This document shows, one piece after another, positions 1-14,213 of a DNA stretch of 64,000 nucleotides. The notes beneath the pieces were generated by a model. It worked only from the letters and a program-made list of their open reading frames with translations, was not told the DNA's origin and searched no databases. Each line of letters starts with the position of its first letter. The stretch's first letter is position 1. The stretch is from Typha latifolia (lineage: Eukaryota; Streptophyta; Magnoliopsida; Poales; Typhaceae). The DNA lies in contig CM034102.1 in assembly GCA_019914945.1 (NCBI GenBank), positions 8,669,501-8,733,500 of the forward strand. The letters are read 5' to 3'. A program made the translations under genes and the position numbers.

Positions 1-179
1 AGATAAGGCTTTAGGTGAGACTTCTAAAGGTTGTAGGAGGTTGTAGGATGATGTTTCAACACAAGGAAAGGTCATGGAAAAGTTTGCCTAGGTGGTGGAT
101 ATTCTAAGGTTTGGATATGGTAGATAATAGATGGATTAGGCTAGGGTTAATATGGATGATGATGGAATGTGGCTTATAG

Positions 180-370
180 TTGGTGATGCGCATAGCTAGA
201 AAAAAAATTGGCACGGTGAATGGGAAAGCTGCAAAGAGATAGAGAAAGATTAATTCATTCAATTCATTGCATGCCTAAGATTCAAGCTATAAGACCTTAT
301 TTATGAAAATAAAATATAGTCCTGAGGTAACCAAAATGGAATAAGAAACAAACTAATCAGCTTATCTAAA
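180..370 (-). repeat. Fragment of gypsy-type LTR (family F)
   Basis: Read on the minus strand, the part around 235-305 resembles the stretch near 57585-57670 inside another LTR of this window: both hold an AATAAGG(C/T)CTTAT block followed by a GAATTGAATGAATT run. No complete LTR end is visible. It lies downstream of the last visible purine-synthesis exon, so it may sit in that gene's last intron. Assignment rests on visual similarity only. Confidence 0.35.
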
Positions 371-429
371 CCGGTCATTATATCTCCCTCAAACTGTACT
401 AGAGTGTTGGTTGAAAAAACACAAATGAA

Positions 430-1830
430 AATAAAAATTGTTGTTTTGAATTGAAAGGGGTGAATATGAATTAAGTTCAATTTGACTTTAGTTTAGTGTC
501 ACCTTTTGATGTTTGTTATGCCTAAAAATTACCTCATGTTTTGTTGCTTTACTAGAGAGAATCAACAAAACGGTACAATTGGTTGTTCTTGACAATTCTG
601 TGTGATCAAACCACTTATTATATGATATGTTGATGTAAAACATTTGTACATTTAGTTACATTGACTTTATAATATCTTTGACTTTTTTATAAGTCAATTT
701 GAATTTCTTGAATGCATCAACCAAAATCATTTGGAAAATGATATGTGAATTGAAACATTAAATCTTTTGATCTATGAGTGATTTGTGATATTGAAGATTC
801 AAACTGATGATATAAATTTCTTAAAATTTGGATGGATAATTCTTATTGCATTCTTAGAATTCAAAAAGTTTTGTACATTTTCTAAAATGTATTGGTTGAA
901 AAATGATGTAGATATGGATTTATTTCTACTCATGTAATTAGCAAATTGTGCTTCAAACAGAATTTTATCATGTACTGTATCTAGATTTTATATATGAGCT
1001 TTAGTACTAATTACGAGGGTTTTGATAAAAATATATTAAGGTGGAATATTAATTTTGAACTCAAGAATTTCGATTGATGGTGTTGGTTTGCAAAAAGAAG
1101 ACAAAGTTTTGGTAGTTTTGAACCAATGGTTCTAACCACTTTTAAAGTGGTTCAAACCAAATCAAGACTCTTTGATGTGATGTACAATGGTTCAAACCAA
1201 TCAGTGAACGAAAATTGAGGGAAAACAAAATTTTAACTTTAGGCATTCAGAATCTGGTTTTTAGATGAGTTCATAGGCAATCTTTCAAGGCAATTAAGAC
1301 TTAATTTGGCAGAGATATTTAAGGGAGCTTTTATGTAACTAAAGCCTCCTTTTGCACATCTTTTGAAGGCTATTGGAGATCACCATCACAGCTTTAGGAG
1401 GCTCCGTGACTACATGCTAAAAAGGGTTTCTACCTATCCAATTTTCTATAGATCTTGAAAAAATTCAACTCGATGGTCAATGAGACAAAAAAAAAACAAT
1501 CCAAGGTTGAAAACAATCATAAAAAATAGTGCTTTGAGGGTTCAAAGGAGCAAGACCTTATAGATATAGTCATGGTTATCGATAGACGATCTATAAATCC
1601 ATATTGTAACTACTACAATTATTTAGAGATTGGTTCGATCCTAAAAAGATTCAAAATTTTTAACCCTGGGTTTAAGGGTTTTTCCATATAAAATTGCTTG
1701 TGTTTGAGATTGCTTATTTGCTATTTAATATTCCACATTTTTCATTATAATAAGCAAGTGTGTGATAGATCCGATCTCCTAGGATATTTATATATTCTAC
1801 ACAACATTCTCTAGTATGATTGGCTAATGA
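430..1830 (+). repeat. Decayed copia-type LTR-like sequence
   Basis: The stretch begins with a GAAAGGGGTGAATA motif and ends with a GGGTTTAAGGGTTTTTCC block followed by TTGTGTTTGAGATTGC, a layout familiar from plant copia/Sirevirus LTRs. Between them, near 1120-1200, is a cluster of GGTTC/GAACC words that form short inverted repeats. No coding sequence, no target-site duplication and no second LTR were seen. It could be a solo LTR within the last intron of the adenylosuccinate synthetase gene. Confidence 0.35.
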
Positions 1831-2206
1831 CAGTTTACAAAGAGAAGATTAATCCTGAGTTATCTTAATCTTGAGTAAGATTTATTAACTTGGTTAAATC
1901 TTTGACAAATGAAAATGTGTGGGACAATCAAAATGAGTTCCCATTTCAGGTTGATGCTAGGTTGATGCTTGTATACTGAAGCTAAATTAGATAGAACCAA
2001 ATAGAGAACCTAGAATGAATTTTTCAAACCAGAAGCTTGATTGTACCACCACATAGCAACGACCGATAATATTCTTGCTAAAAACTAGATCATCCATTTC
2101 AAATAGAAAATTGATGCTCCACTTTGGTTAGATCAAAAACTAGAAACAACAGACATCCCAAAAGAACTAATTAGGTCAACAAAAGACCAAGTTGTCATAA
2201 AATTAC

Positions 2207-3881
<1,675 letters not shown>

Positions 3882-3962
3882 GGATTTGTTGGCTGCGCAG
3901 TGAGTAAGCAAGCAGGAATGGGAATAAAGGAGTGGTTCTTTTATTTTTAATGAGAGCACCTT

Positions 3963-3971
3963 TATTTTATA
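3963..3971 (-). promoter_or_regulatory. Candidate TATA box of the adenylosuccinate synthetase gene
   Basis: The minus strand reads TATAAAATA here, 82-90 bases upstream of the ATG at 3881. That leaves room for a transcription start about 30 bases downstream and a 5' leader of roughly 50 bases. Position and sequence fit a plant TATA box; there is no other evidence. Confidence 0.4.
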
Positions 3972-4073
3972 GTGGGAAAGGGATTTGGAGAGAAGGGGCA
4001 ACGGGTGAGGATTTGGGGGCTGTGACCCAGGAGGCCAAGTGAGTGGGCGAAAGTGGGCGAAAGTGGTACCCAC

Positions 4074-7058
4074 AGTTGATCATAGCCGTAGGATCCGTTG
4101 GTTGTCTCTTTAGGGATTTGAAAACATTAACACCAAATATATATACAGAGAGAGGGGGAGAGAGAGGACTTTTTCTTTTTGGGACACCTTCCTATGAAAA
4201 CCCTAGTTTGTCACAGATTAAGTGCTTGCTCTTGAAATTTGCTAAACTTTTAGAAGTTATTGGGGGATAATTTGCAGCAAAATGTGATTATGTTTTATCT
4301 TAAAGACTATATAACTGTATTACTGCTGATGGATGGATCCTTTACACATATTTGATATTTTTCTTATAACTTTTAACAGAGTGCTCTTATACATGAGTTT
4401 GTTTTTTCTCTATGAAAAGTGCACTTAAATTTTTATAACTTTAATGTATAAAGATGTTTCAAATTCATCCATTAGTATGTGCAATAGGATTTAAAAGATA
4501 ATTAACCATAATTGTAATTTAGGTTGACACTATGGAGATAGGTTAATCCTTTTGACGTGATGTTGACAGTCAATTGGAAAGAAAATCAAATACTATAACT
4601 TTGCTTCAAGTGACAATTTAAATTCAAATATTTTCTTTATCAAAAAAGACGCTATAAATTAGATAATGAAATCTCACATGAATCTGCACACATTTAATAT
4701 TTTGCAAAATTACAATTTAATTTTTTTTTCAAACAAAAAGGAGTATTCTTAATCTTATAGAAAGATGCCATACCTCATATTGAAATAAGTATTTTTCAAA
4801 AATAAATAAAGAGACAAAAGAAAGTAAACTAGTTTCACCCAATATCAAAAAGAAAAAGAAGATCTCACTTGACAAATTTTTTTAATTCTCTTTTCCTTGT
4901 AAGCTTCATTTGTAAATCCAACTCTTTAACGGTCATTACATACTTTGGGTGCATTTGTCTTTTAAAAATTATTTAAGAAGAAGGTGGAAGTAATAATATG
5001 ATTCTAATAATCACAATATTCAATATAAATAAACTTACAGATTATAAAATGTAAAATTATGTATAGTTGAATTTAGTTGCTCTCTACTAGTAGCTTCTGG
5101 AACAATAAATGTTAGTCTCCTATAATATAACGACTGTTTGACATACAAAAAGAATTAGTTATTGGAGTGTCTTGCTGAACTAAAATAGCACAATTTTCTC
5201 TCTCAAATGTAGGAGACTCAAAAACACATAAATGGAATGAACTAGTTTGATTAATTTACTAATAAAGACTATGTCTATTTAATGAATTGAATGGCCATGA
5301 TGATGAGATGTAAAAGAATTCAGTTATTAGAGGGGAAAGCATCTAATCACGACGAAACGATGCACTTCTTCGAACTTTCAGTCCAACCCAACCCCAATCG
5401 AACCATATCGAAATCATATCAGGTAAAATATAATTTTGGACTTGAATCATGCACGTGAATCGAACCGAGTTGAGCAGAACTTGTGTGTGATCTAATTTGC
5501 ATAGATTCTTTTACTTAGAAAATAGGTATATCTTTTGGAGCTCAAAACCTATAATAAGCTTGACACTAATATATACTACTAATATATACTACTAATATTT
5601 CTCAAATAGTTAATATGGTACTAAACTCATCTCTCTTTGTTTTCTACTATTATGATAGTTACTTTAAAATAAATGTTTATTCACTTCTCTTCGTAGATTT
5701 GAATAAGTGAATATATAACATTAAAATACTCTTTGAGCTATTTTAATTTCATCACTAATCTATTATTAATAATGTGTAGACCCTACTTAGATCTAAGCAA
5801 AAAATATATAAAATATTTATGTTCAAACACATGAACAAGTGCATTCTCTTAAAAGAAGTCAATGAATTTCTTAACTCAAAACAAACACTATTTTGAGGAG
5901 AGAGATTTTCATATAATTAAATCTTTTATGTAGAGATCAATTAGCATCTTGGAAAGCTAGTTGGGCATATTTTTATTGCATAGTGAATTCTTAAAAGAAT
6001 GATCCTAGAGGAATTAATATAGGCTTAGTCAAACCACCATAAATCTCAATGTCATATTTTATCTTACGTTTTTTTGCTTATCTTATTTAAGTTTTTATAG
6101 CATATCTATATACATAAGTAAAAAGTTTGTTAGTTGTATTCTCATTCTTAATTAATGTTATGAGTTTTCACTCTCTTTGTAATATGTGCATATGTTTACA
6201 TATTTAAAATATAATAACACAAAACCAGTGCGTGTCAAAAGGTAACGTCAAACCCATTTGCTTGTGTACATTATCTACATGCCACCCTAATCCCTCTCCC
6301 TTCTTTATCTCCACTCCTAAAAATGATTTGAATACCCAATTTTGACGATAGTAAAAATATGGTTGAAAGAATTAAAAACAATACCAGAAAAATTAGAAAT
6401 TAAACATGATAAAATTAAGGACATAAGGAAAATTAGAATGGCCCATGTAATATTATGGAACTATCCAAAAATTAGTGATCATTGTCACTCTGAAGAGTGA
6501 AATGGATCAAATCCATATTAATTTCAACCTTAAATTTGTGTAAATTTAAGGTATTACTAGAGATCTTATTAGTGCAATTATTTGTTAATAACAAATTCTT
6601 CAACAGAAACACTTATGTTGAGTTATATAATCTAGTTTATTATATATAATCATAACACGATACATGGAAGATTGGATCAAGTAAAGAATGTGAAGTTTGA
6701 AATGGAAAAGAGCTAAACTCAACAGTCCTAAAAAAAATCATTCCAATAGTCCTGTAACACGCACCACCAAAAGTACACGAACCTCTCACATGAATAAAAC
6801 CCACGTGATCTCCATGTGACGAATTGGTTTCAACACAATAAACAAGAGAAATTTTTTTCACATTTCCACAAATAATATGAAACAAAAAGAAGCTCATACA
6901 TCATAGGCCACAGCAAGCCCCAAAGTACAAAACTATAGACAGATTCTAATACCCACGTAGGGCTATAAACCATCTAGCTTACTTTATAAGAATAACTAAA
7001 TAATAAAATTATAAGCAAATCTTTGCCAACTCCTCTGCGAACTCGGGGTAATGGGGTG
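4074..7058. other. AT-rich intergenic region without recognisable genes
   Basis: Many stops in all frames, long A/T runs and small local repeats such as the ATATATACTACTA units near 5570-5600. No protein domain, RNA gene or clear transposon end was recognised. The right edge is the truncation point of the gypsy LTR that follows. Confidence 0.6.
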
Positions 7059-7746
7059 GCACGAGATCCTAGATGTTGGTGGATGGTGATAGACCAGCGT
7101 TAATGGGGTGGCACCGGCGAATAAGTGATGGTGAAAGGGTTATGGGTGATGGAAGGGTTAGGACATATGTTGGATAGATTGGAAGAAGGGGGAGAAGTGG
7201 GCCGCCCCTAAGGGACTAGGGTGATTGGCTGGTCGAGGAAGGTTAGAAGCGGCGTCGCCGGGGATCGAAAGAACAGGAGAGAAGAAGACGAAGGAGACAA
7301 GGCAAAATACTCAATTCATCAATAATGACTCCATGGTTGCCATCCACACCTTTAGAGGCTAACCAAACAATTCAAAAATAATCCTAAATAGTGTATTTTC
7401 ATCGACCGCGTTTGAATGCGCCCAATCGCGTTCGAATGCACATATTTCTCACTTCTCTAGATTTGCGAACGCGATGCAAGCGTTCGCAGTGCATTTGAAC
7501 GCACATATTTCTCACTTCTCTAGATTTGCGAACGTGATGCAGATATTTGCAGGCGCGTTCGAACGCACAATTTGCACTCTCTATATGTGTGAACCTGATG
7601 TAGGCATTCGAACGCACTCCACCCGCATTCGAATGTGGCATATAGAAAACTTATTTTTTTAGAATTAAACACTAAAACAAAAGAAAAAGAAATCCCTAAA
7701 GTGTATCGATGCTCAAGACGACATCAGTGAAGTCCGAATCGTATCA
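7059..7746 (-). repeat. 3' LTR (partial) of Ty3/gypsy copy A
   Basis: This matches the composite LTR at 12614-14531 almost throughout. On the plus strand it ends in GAATCGTATCA at 7746; on the minus strand this is the LTR start TGATACGATTC. It directly follows a purine-rich stretch (minus strand GGAAGCGTGGTGGAT) that can serve as polypurine tract. The far end is cut: similarity stops near 7059, before the other terminus. It contains the palindrome array described separately. Confidence 0.8.
7405..7636. repeat. TTCGAA palindrome array in gypsy copy A 3' LTR
   Basis: About three units of roughly 63 bases, each pairing a TTCGAA-centred palindrome (GCGTTCGAACGC and variants such as GCATTCGAATGT or GCGTTTGAATGC) with a GCGAACGCGATGCA(A/G)GCGTTCGC half. 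The spacer between palindromes reads ACATATTTCTCACTTCTCTA. Most variants are C-to-T or G-to-A changes at CpG. Confidence 0.85.
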
Positions 7747-9213
7747 ATCCACCACGCTTCCGCAACCTTATCCTCAAGGTTTGAAATTAGGGAAGCGATC
7801 TTTGAACTCTGACTCAAGCTCCCCTATGATTTGATCCTCTGCATTGGTTCCCCACATATCTAAAAATAGAGGAAAGGTTGGTGCTGAAAAAGAGGCGAGC
7901 TCACTTGTGTTCGGTTGGCGCGAAAGGGCATCGGCCGCTAGGTTCTCGATCCCCTTTTGTAGACTAGTTCATAATCATACCCGAGTTTCGTGACCCACCA
8001 TTGCTATGTTGGGGTGTGCACATGTCGCTTCATGAAGTAGGGTAAGCAACGTTAGTCCGTGCGGATAGTAAACTGTTGGCCAATCAAGTAGGGTCGCCAT
8101 TTAGTGACGGCGTGTAGAATTGCTAGCATTTCGCGCTCGGAGGTGGATAGCTATCATGACCGGTTTGACAATGCCTTGCTCATATATGCCACGGGTCTAC
8201 CCTCTTACATCAATACTGCTCCAATGCCCTCACCCGAAGCATTGCATTCCACCACAAAGAGCTTGCTGAAATCCAGTAGTGCTAGAATTGGTGCGGTAGA
8301 CATGACTGTCTTCAATGCTTCAAAAGCCTCCGTCGCCTTGCCCATCCATTGAAACACTTCTTTTCTGAGTAAGGAGGTCAGCGGGGTAGCAATCTTGCTA
8401 TAGTTGGCAATAAATCGCCGGTAGTTCCCCGTCAACCTAAGGAATTCCCTCAATTCCCGCTAATTAGTGGGAATCGGACAGTCCACCATATTCTTGATCT
8501 TGCTTGGATCGGCTTCCGTTCCTCTCACTGAGATTATATGTCCCAAGTACTCCACTCGTGGTTTTGTCGCAAGATATTCAACACCTCACACACATGCCAC
8601 AAGTGCTCACTCCAATTCCTACTACACACTAGAATATCGTCAAAGAAGACGAGCATGTATCGACACAAGAACGGGCAGAAAAGGTCATTCATCAACCCTT
8701 GGAAGGTGGCCGGTGCATTGGTGAGCCCAAACGGCATGACTCGAAACTCATAGTGGCCATCATGAGTTTGCAATGTTGTTTTGTGCACATCTTCCGGGTC
8801 GACGCGGATTTGATGGTACCCCGCTCTTAAGTCAAGTTTGCTAAATTAAGCCGACCATGTGAGTTCATCCAGCAACTCCTCGATCACCGGTATTGGATAC
8901 CGGTCTTTGACGGTGATCGCATTCAAGGCTCGGTAGTCGACGCAAAATCGCCAACTCCCGTCTTTCTTCCGAACCAGCAGCACCGGCGACGAGTAGGCAC
9001 TTCTACTCGGTTGAATAATCCCTTGCTCGAGCATTTTCACCACCAATTTGCTGATCTCTTCCTTCTAGACATGTGGGTACCGATAGGGCCGAACATTTGC
9101 TAGTTCAGCCCTGGAAGTTTTGGTTCCTCGAAGAGATCCTTGGGGTTCCTCGAAGAGATCCTTGAATTCCTACAACAGATCTTGCATGTCAGCGGCTTTT
9201 TATCCTCGGGGTT
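7747..9213 (-). pseudogene. Ty3/gypsy copy A pol remnant: reverse transcriptase and RNase H, no integrase
   Basis: Read on the minus strand, the order is the RT N-terminus (9046-8846, with [19 protein letters not shown]), the RT core (8788-8534, with [13 protein letters not shown] and FFDDILV, the catalytic DD pair), and the connection/RNase H part (8453-8205, with FVVECNASGEGIGAVLM), then down to the DALSR tether near 7930. Frameshifts and stops separate the parts. After the tether only about 180 bases remain before the LTR, ending with a NLEDKV-like pol tail, so the integrase is absent. A 22-base tandem duplication lies at 9122-9165. The style of gag and pol points to a chromovirus-type plant gypsy element (inference). 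Confidence 0.9.
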
Positions 9214-11165
9214 TGTAATGCCCCCACTCGGCACGGGCACGTGCAAGCCCACGTGCCCACACGGCACGCGCGGCGCACGCGACAGGACGGACGGGGCCCG
9301 TACGCATAGTACACATACAATCATGACATCATCAAATAGTACCTGCTAACATATCCATGATCACATAACCCATCACAAATTAAATCATATTATTAACCAA
9401 ATAAACCTGTTAACATATGAATATCCTAGTCCACAATAATATATATTAAACCACTACATAATCTGGCAGGACCCACATAGGCCACAACAAACCATCAAGA
9501 TACAACTAAAATGACTAATATAAGAGTACACTATGATTCGACTTGTATTATACAATTCATCGTCTAATACAACAGAGTATAATTATCAAATACTAGTACA
9601 ACTCAATTCCTATATAAACTATCATCTATACCGTCTCGTATCTATAACTCACCTCATCATCGCTCTAAAATATCTTTTCAAAATATCTCAAGTCGCTATC
9701 ACGTACCACATATCTGAGGGGGTTAGAAAAGAAATAAAGAGAGTCATGAGCAAAAGACTCAGTGAATAGACCTTATCCTAAATCAGTGATGTCAAACAAA
9801 GAGTAAATCATGTATTAAATAATATGAATCAAAAAGAGCATCATGTCATGAATGAGTATATGAATGTTCCTCAATAATATATAAATGAAAAATAAATAAC
9901 ATGTCATGTCATAATTAGTAAAAGTATATAATCTTCGACAAATGTATAAATAAATCTCCATGTCATACCTTCATCATAACAGGAATTTAGGTGGAATAGG
10001 AATCAAAAGAAAATGATGCAATGTAGTCTCCGACTATATCGTCAACATATGCATACTCATACTAATCTATTACATGCATACTCATGCTACATATCAACTC
10101 GGTATATAATCATAATAGTAGAATCATCTCTAATCATCTCTATATATATCACCAATGTACTCCTATCCCAGATCAGCATAATCAAATGCATGATAAAATA
10201 TACTCGACTGTAATCATCTCTAGATAAAATCATATAATCATGCTTATCTTTATAACTAGTTAGATTTTTAATTACAAATAAAAAAATATAAATATAGATG
10301 AAAACCTAACTATAATTATATCTTGATTAATTAGAAATTACTTTATAAAATAATAAATAAATACATAAGCCTAGTATTTTATTTGTTACAAAAATAACAA
10401 TATATAATAAATTAATAGAATTACTTAAAATGTATATCATAAGAATATTAGAATATAAATCTGATAATTATAATTTACAAATCTATCTATTAATCTAATA
10501 TACATATAAGTAAATAAATAACTAAATAAATATACGTATGACCTATATTTATGTGTAATAGTTTACAACCTAATCAATCATTAATTAATTATAATTAGCA
10601 ATAATCATAATGATGAATATGTATTAACATAAATAATGTCTAAATCTATTTGTATTAATTAATACAAAAATACCTAAGTAAAATAATGAATAATAAAAAT
10701 TAACAAAAACATTAAGGGATCACTAATACTAGTGCTGGGCTTGGCATAGCACTGGCCTGCTATAGTGCTGAGTCGAGTCCAACACTGTTGTAGAAAATAA
10801 GGAGAGAAGAAGCAGCTGAGGAAGAAGAAGAAGAAAGGGAGAAGGAAGAAGAAGGAAGAAGAAAAAGAGAAGAGAAAAGGGGAGGGAGGTGCGAACCCAG
10901 GCTGGCGGGGAGGGCACCGGTCGCTGCTGGCCAGCCAGCGGCTGGCCTCTCGCCGGCGGCTCGACTCTGACGAGCCTGACCCCGGGCAAGAAAGAGAGAG
11001 AGAGAGGGGGGGTCTCACCGATGACAGCGACGGCTCTAGGGAAGGTGTCGGTATAGAGAGAGTAGAGTGAGGGGGTGGTCGAGAGGGAGAGAGAGAGAGA
11101 GAGAGAGATTTAGAGAGAGAGAAGGCGGTGGAGGAGGGGTACCGGCGGTGCCGGGGCCCGCGGGT
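9214..11165 (-). repeat. 5'-truncated LTR of a TGTAAC-type (Tekay-like) gypsy element inserted between gag and pol of copy A
   Basis: On the minus strand it runs from a GC-rich, CT-repeat-rich leader (about 11165-10800) through a GCTGGGC-type inverted repeat (near 10735) into an AT-rich tail and ends GGGGGCATTACA at 9214. The AT-rich part (10230-10700) matches 35260-35700 read in the opposite direction, word for word over long stretches. The start of the LTR is missing and no target-site duplication was found. It occupies the place of the protease-coding segment of copy A. Confidence 0.6.
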
Positions 11166-12460
11166 CCAGCTGGCCGAAGCCGATTGGCTGCGGTCTATTA
11201 GTATCACCGATCCCATCGGTTTAGCGCAACGATGTCCGAGTACAAACTTCTCATCACAACAAAAGCATAGGCCTTTGGCTCTTCGTTCCTCCACTTGAGC
11301 AGGTGTGAGTGCTCGTCTCGGACCTCTAGGTGCGTACTTCACATCTTGGGATGGCTTTAGGGGTGCTCGAGGAGGCACCATTGCAGCAGCGGTTCTTGGT
11401 ACACCGGTAACATTTCCTGACACTATGGTTGGTTGAGCTTGATTGCGACTTCCTTGACTCATACAGTTCTATTTCAGATGTAACTTTTTGGCTCGATGTT
11501 TGTCTTCCATGAGAACCGCATCTTCGAAGGCCTCCTTTAAGGTTCTAGGTCTTAAAGCCCTCACGTCAACTTGTATGTCTCCTTGTAGCCCGGAGATGAA
11601 GGTGCTGCAAAGTTGCTGATCTGTCCATGGGGATTGGCATCGGCTTTTTATCCTCTCAACTTCTTCTTGGTATGCCCCAACCATGGTCCTTTGCACCGTC
11701 TTTGAGAGGAGAGCATCGAAGTCTTCATACCCCGACACTCCAAATCACCGTGTGATATCGGCGCAAAAGTTAGCCCAAGTTTCAATAGCCTCATGGGCAT
11801 TGGCTACTCGAACTAATGAAGCACTGCATCTTCAAGGTGGAAGCTCGAAGTGTCACCTTATATTCTTCCGTTGTACCCTAGTATGCGAAGAATTGCTCTG
11901 CCCTATACAACTAATCGATCGAATCGCCACCTTTGAACTTGGGAAATTCGAGACACACAATTTGCCCACGGATGCTGTTGTCTCGATTCTGATCATATCC
12001 AAGTCCTTGTCTAACCGGAGTAGGATGCACCATGAATGGTTGATGATCCTTTCTTCGATTTTGATTAACTCGACGCGGTTCCAGTTCGTATTGCCTCGCC
12101 CACAGATCTAGATCTCTAAGGCGATCTCTATAGTGGTTCGCTCGTCAAATGGGTTCACCTACAACTGGGCCTGGTGGAATCATCCTTGCTTGTCTTTGCC
12201 CATAGGGGGGTGGCAACAGCAGTTCTTGTGGTTGCAAATTTTGAACTGGTAGCAGCGGGTTCATAGGAGTGTACTCGCATCGTGGGGTCGATGGTGCGTT
12301 CCCATTCGTCGTGGGGTCCATTGTGCGTTCCCATTCGCCATGGCTTCCCTTATCGCCTGTAATTCCCGCATCATCTCCATCATCATCTGGTTGTTGATGG
12401 CCATTTGTTCGGAAAAAGACCACAACACGACTTGAACACTAGGTTCTTCCATATTCCGAT
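11166..12460 (-). pseudogene. Ty3/gypsy copy A gag remnant
   Basis: The minus strand encodes a broken gag. It begins MEEPSVQVVLWSFSEQM (12452), with an EMMRELQAIREAM helix. Then comes FPKFKGGDSIDWLYRAEQFF near 11940 (typical of the plant retrotransposon gag domain). Next is YEDFDALLSKTVQRTMVGAY (about 11735-11670) with FISGLQGDIQVDVRALRPRT downstream. The zinc knuckle CFCCDEKFVLGHRC is near 11250. Several frameshifts and stops are present. Coding ends near 11166, where the inserted LTR begins. Gag would package element RNA into virus-like particles; this copy cannot make a full protein. Confidence 0.85.
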
Positions 12461-12596
12461 TTGATCAGGCGGTTTCGCGGGCGGAAGTGCCCGCAACCGT
12501 TTCCCCCTCCTCTATTGGGAGAATCTCTTCTTCCTCATCTCGCCGTGCAGCCATGGCTCTGGTTGTCGTCATAGGAAACACGTGTCCGAGGAATGG

Positions 12597-12610
12597 TGGC
12601 TCTAATACCA
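12597..12610 (-). other. Primer-binding site of gypsy copy A
   Basis: The minus strand reads TGGTATTAGAGCCA a few bases inside the LTR end at 12614. It differs by one base from TGGTATCAGAGCCA, the usual plant site complementary to the 3' end of initiator tRNA-Met. Confidence 0.75.
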
Positions 12611-13073
12611 GTTTGATACGATCTTCTCTTTAGGCCAAGGCTTGATCTATTCTGATTTGATTAGATCTGGACGGGATCGAAAGATGCCATCATCGAATCG
12701 ACTTAAGATTTTGATATGTTGTAGCCCCGGAAAAGAGATTTCCAACAAATCAAGTTTTAGGTGAATTGGATATAGGGATCTCGAGATATCATCTGATTAG
12801 TAAATGAACGTCAGAAGGTTTGTCTTAGGATCCGTGGATGGAGGCACGAGATCCTAGATGCTGGTGGATGGTGGTGGACCAGCGTTAATGGGGTGGCACC
12901 GGTGAATAAGTGGTGGTCGAAGGGTTATGGGTGATGAAAGGGTTAGGGCAAGTGTTGGATAGATTGGAAGAAGGGGGAGAAGTGGGCCACCCCTAAGGGA
13001 TTAGCCGGTCGAGGAAGGTTAGAAGTGGCGTCGCCGGAGATCGAGAGAACGGGAGAGAAAAAGACGAAGGAGA

Positions 13074-13199
13074 TGATACGATCTTCTCTTTGGGGCTAAG
13101 GCTCTGATACTAGATTGATACGATCTTCTCTTTGGCGCTAAGGCTCTGATACCAGATTGATACGATCTTCTCTTTGGGGCTAAGGCTCTGATACTAGCT
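13074..13199 (-). repeat. Three tandem 42-base copies of the LTR end plus primer-binding site
   Basis: Units begin at 13074, 13116 and 13158, and the next LTR begins at 13200, so spacing is exactly 42 each time. Each unit starts with the LTR terminus TGATACGATC and carries GGCTCTGATAC, the complement of the tRNA-Met primer-binding site. A few substitutions distinguish the units. Confidence 0.95.
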
Positions 13200-13743
13200 T
13201 GATACGATCTGGCACGGAACTTTGAAATTAGATCCCAAAATATTCTGTCATCGGATCGACGTGATATTTTGATATGTTGTAGCCTCGTAAAAGAGCTTTC
13301 CAACAAATTAAGTTTCAGGCAAATCGGAGTTGGGGATCTCGATATATAGTCCGTTTAGTGGACGAAGGTCAGGTGGTTTGTTTTGGATCCGTGGATGGAG
13401 GCACGTGATCCTAGGTAATGGTGGATGGTGGTGGACCGGCGTTAATGTGGTGGCACCAGTGAAAAGTGATGGTGGAAGGGTTGTGGTTGATGGAAGGATT
13501 AGGGCAAGTGTGGGATAGATTGGACGAAGGGGGAAAAGAGGGCCACCCCTAAGGGACTAGGGTGATTAGCCGGACGAGGGAGGTTAGAAGCGGCGTCGCC
13601 GGGGATTGAGAGAACGGGAGCGAAGAAGACGAAGAAGGCAAGGCAAAACTCAATCTCAATAATCAATACCAATTTTGGTTGCCCTACACATCCTTTTATA
13701 GGCTAACCAACAACTCACATTAACCCTAAAACACAATTTTCGC

Positions 13744-13990
13744 CGACCGCATTCGAACTCGCCCGACCGCATTCGAACGCACCGAATTAGCTCTTCTGGA
13801 CTTGCGAACGTGATGCAGGCGTTCGAACGCGTGATCGAACGCGCCTGTCGGTATTTGCGAACGCGATGCAGGCGTTCACAGTGCGTTCGAACGCACCGCG
13901 TTCGAACGCACAGTATATTCTCTTCACCACGTTCACAACCCTGTTCACAAACCGCGTTCGAACTCACTCCACCCGCGTTCGAACGCGACT
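13744..13990. repeat. TTCGAA palindrome array in the complete LTR copy
   Basis: At least eight TTCGAA or one-base variants lie in about 240 bases, including GCGTTCGAACGC-type sites near 13890 and 13975. The arrangement differs from the arrays at 7405 and 14214, so copies of one LTR family carry different site numbers. Confidence 0.85.
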
Positions 13991-14213
13991 TACAGAAAAC
14001 TTATTTTAATGGAAATTAAACACTAAAACATGAAATAAAAACACTCTTACAGTGAATCCATGCTCGAGACGACGTCGGTGAAGTCCGAATCGTATCAGGA
14101 GACAAGGCAAAATACTTAATTCATCAATAATGACTCCATGGTTGCCATCTACACCTTTAGAGGCTAACCAAACAATTCAAAAATAACCATAAATAGTGCA
14201 TTTTCGCCGACTA

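Noticed and set aside
6640..6897. 85-residue minus-strand open frame in the AT-rich region
   Set aside because: No recognisable motif, no splice context and no neighbouring coding signal.
10674..11462. 262-residue open frame on the minus strand
   Set aside because: Only its first third is gag with a zinc knuckle; from about 11166 on it reads into an inserted LTR with CT repeats, so the single frame is not one gene.
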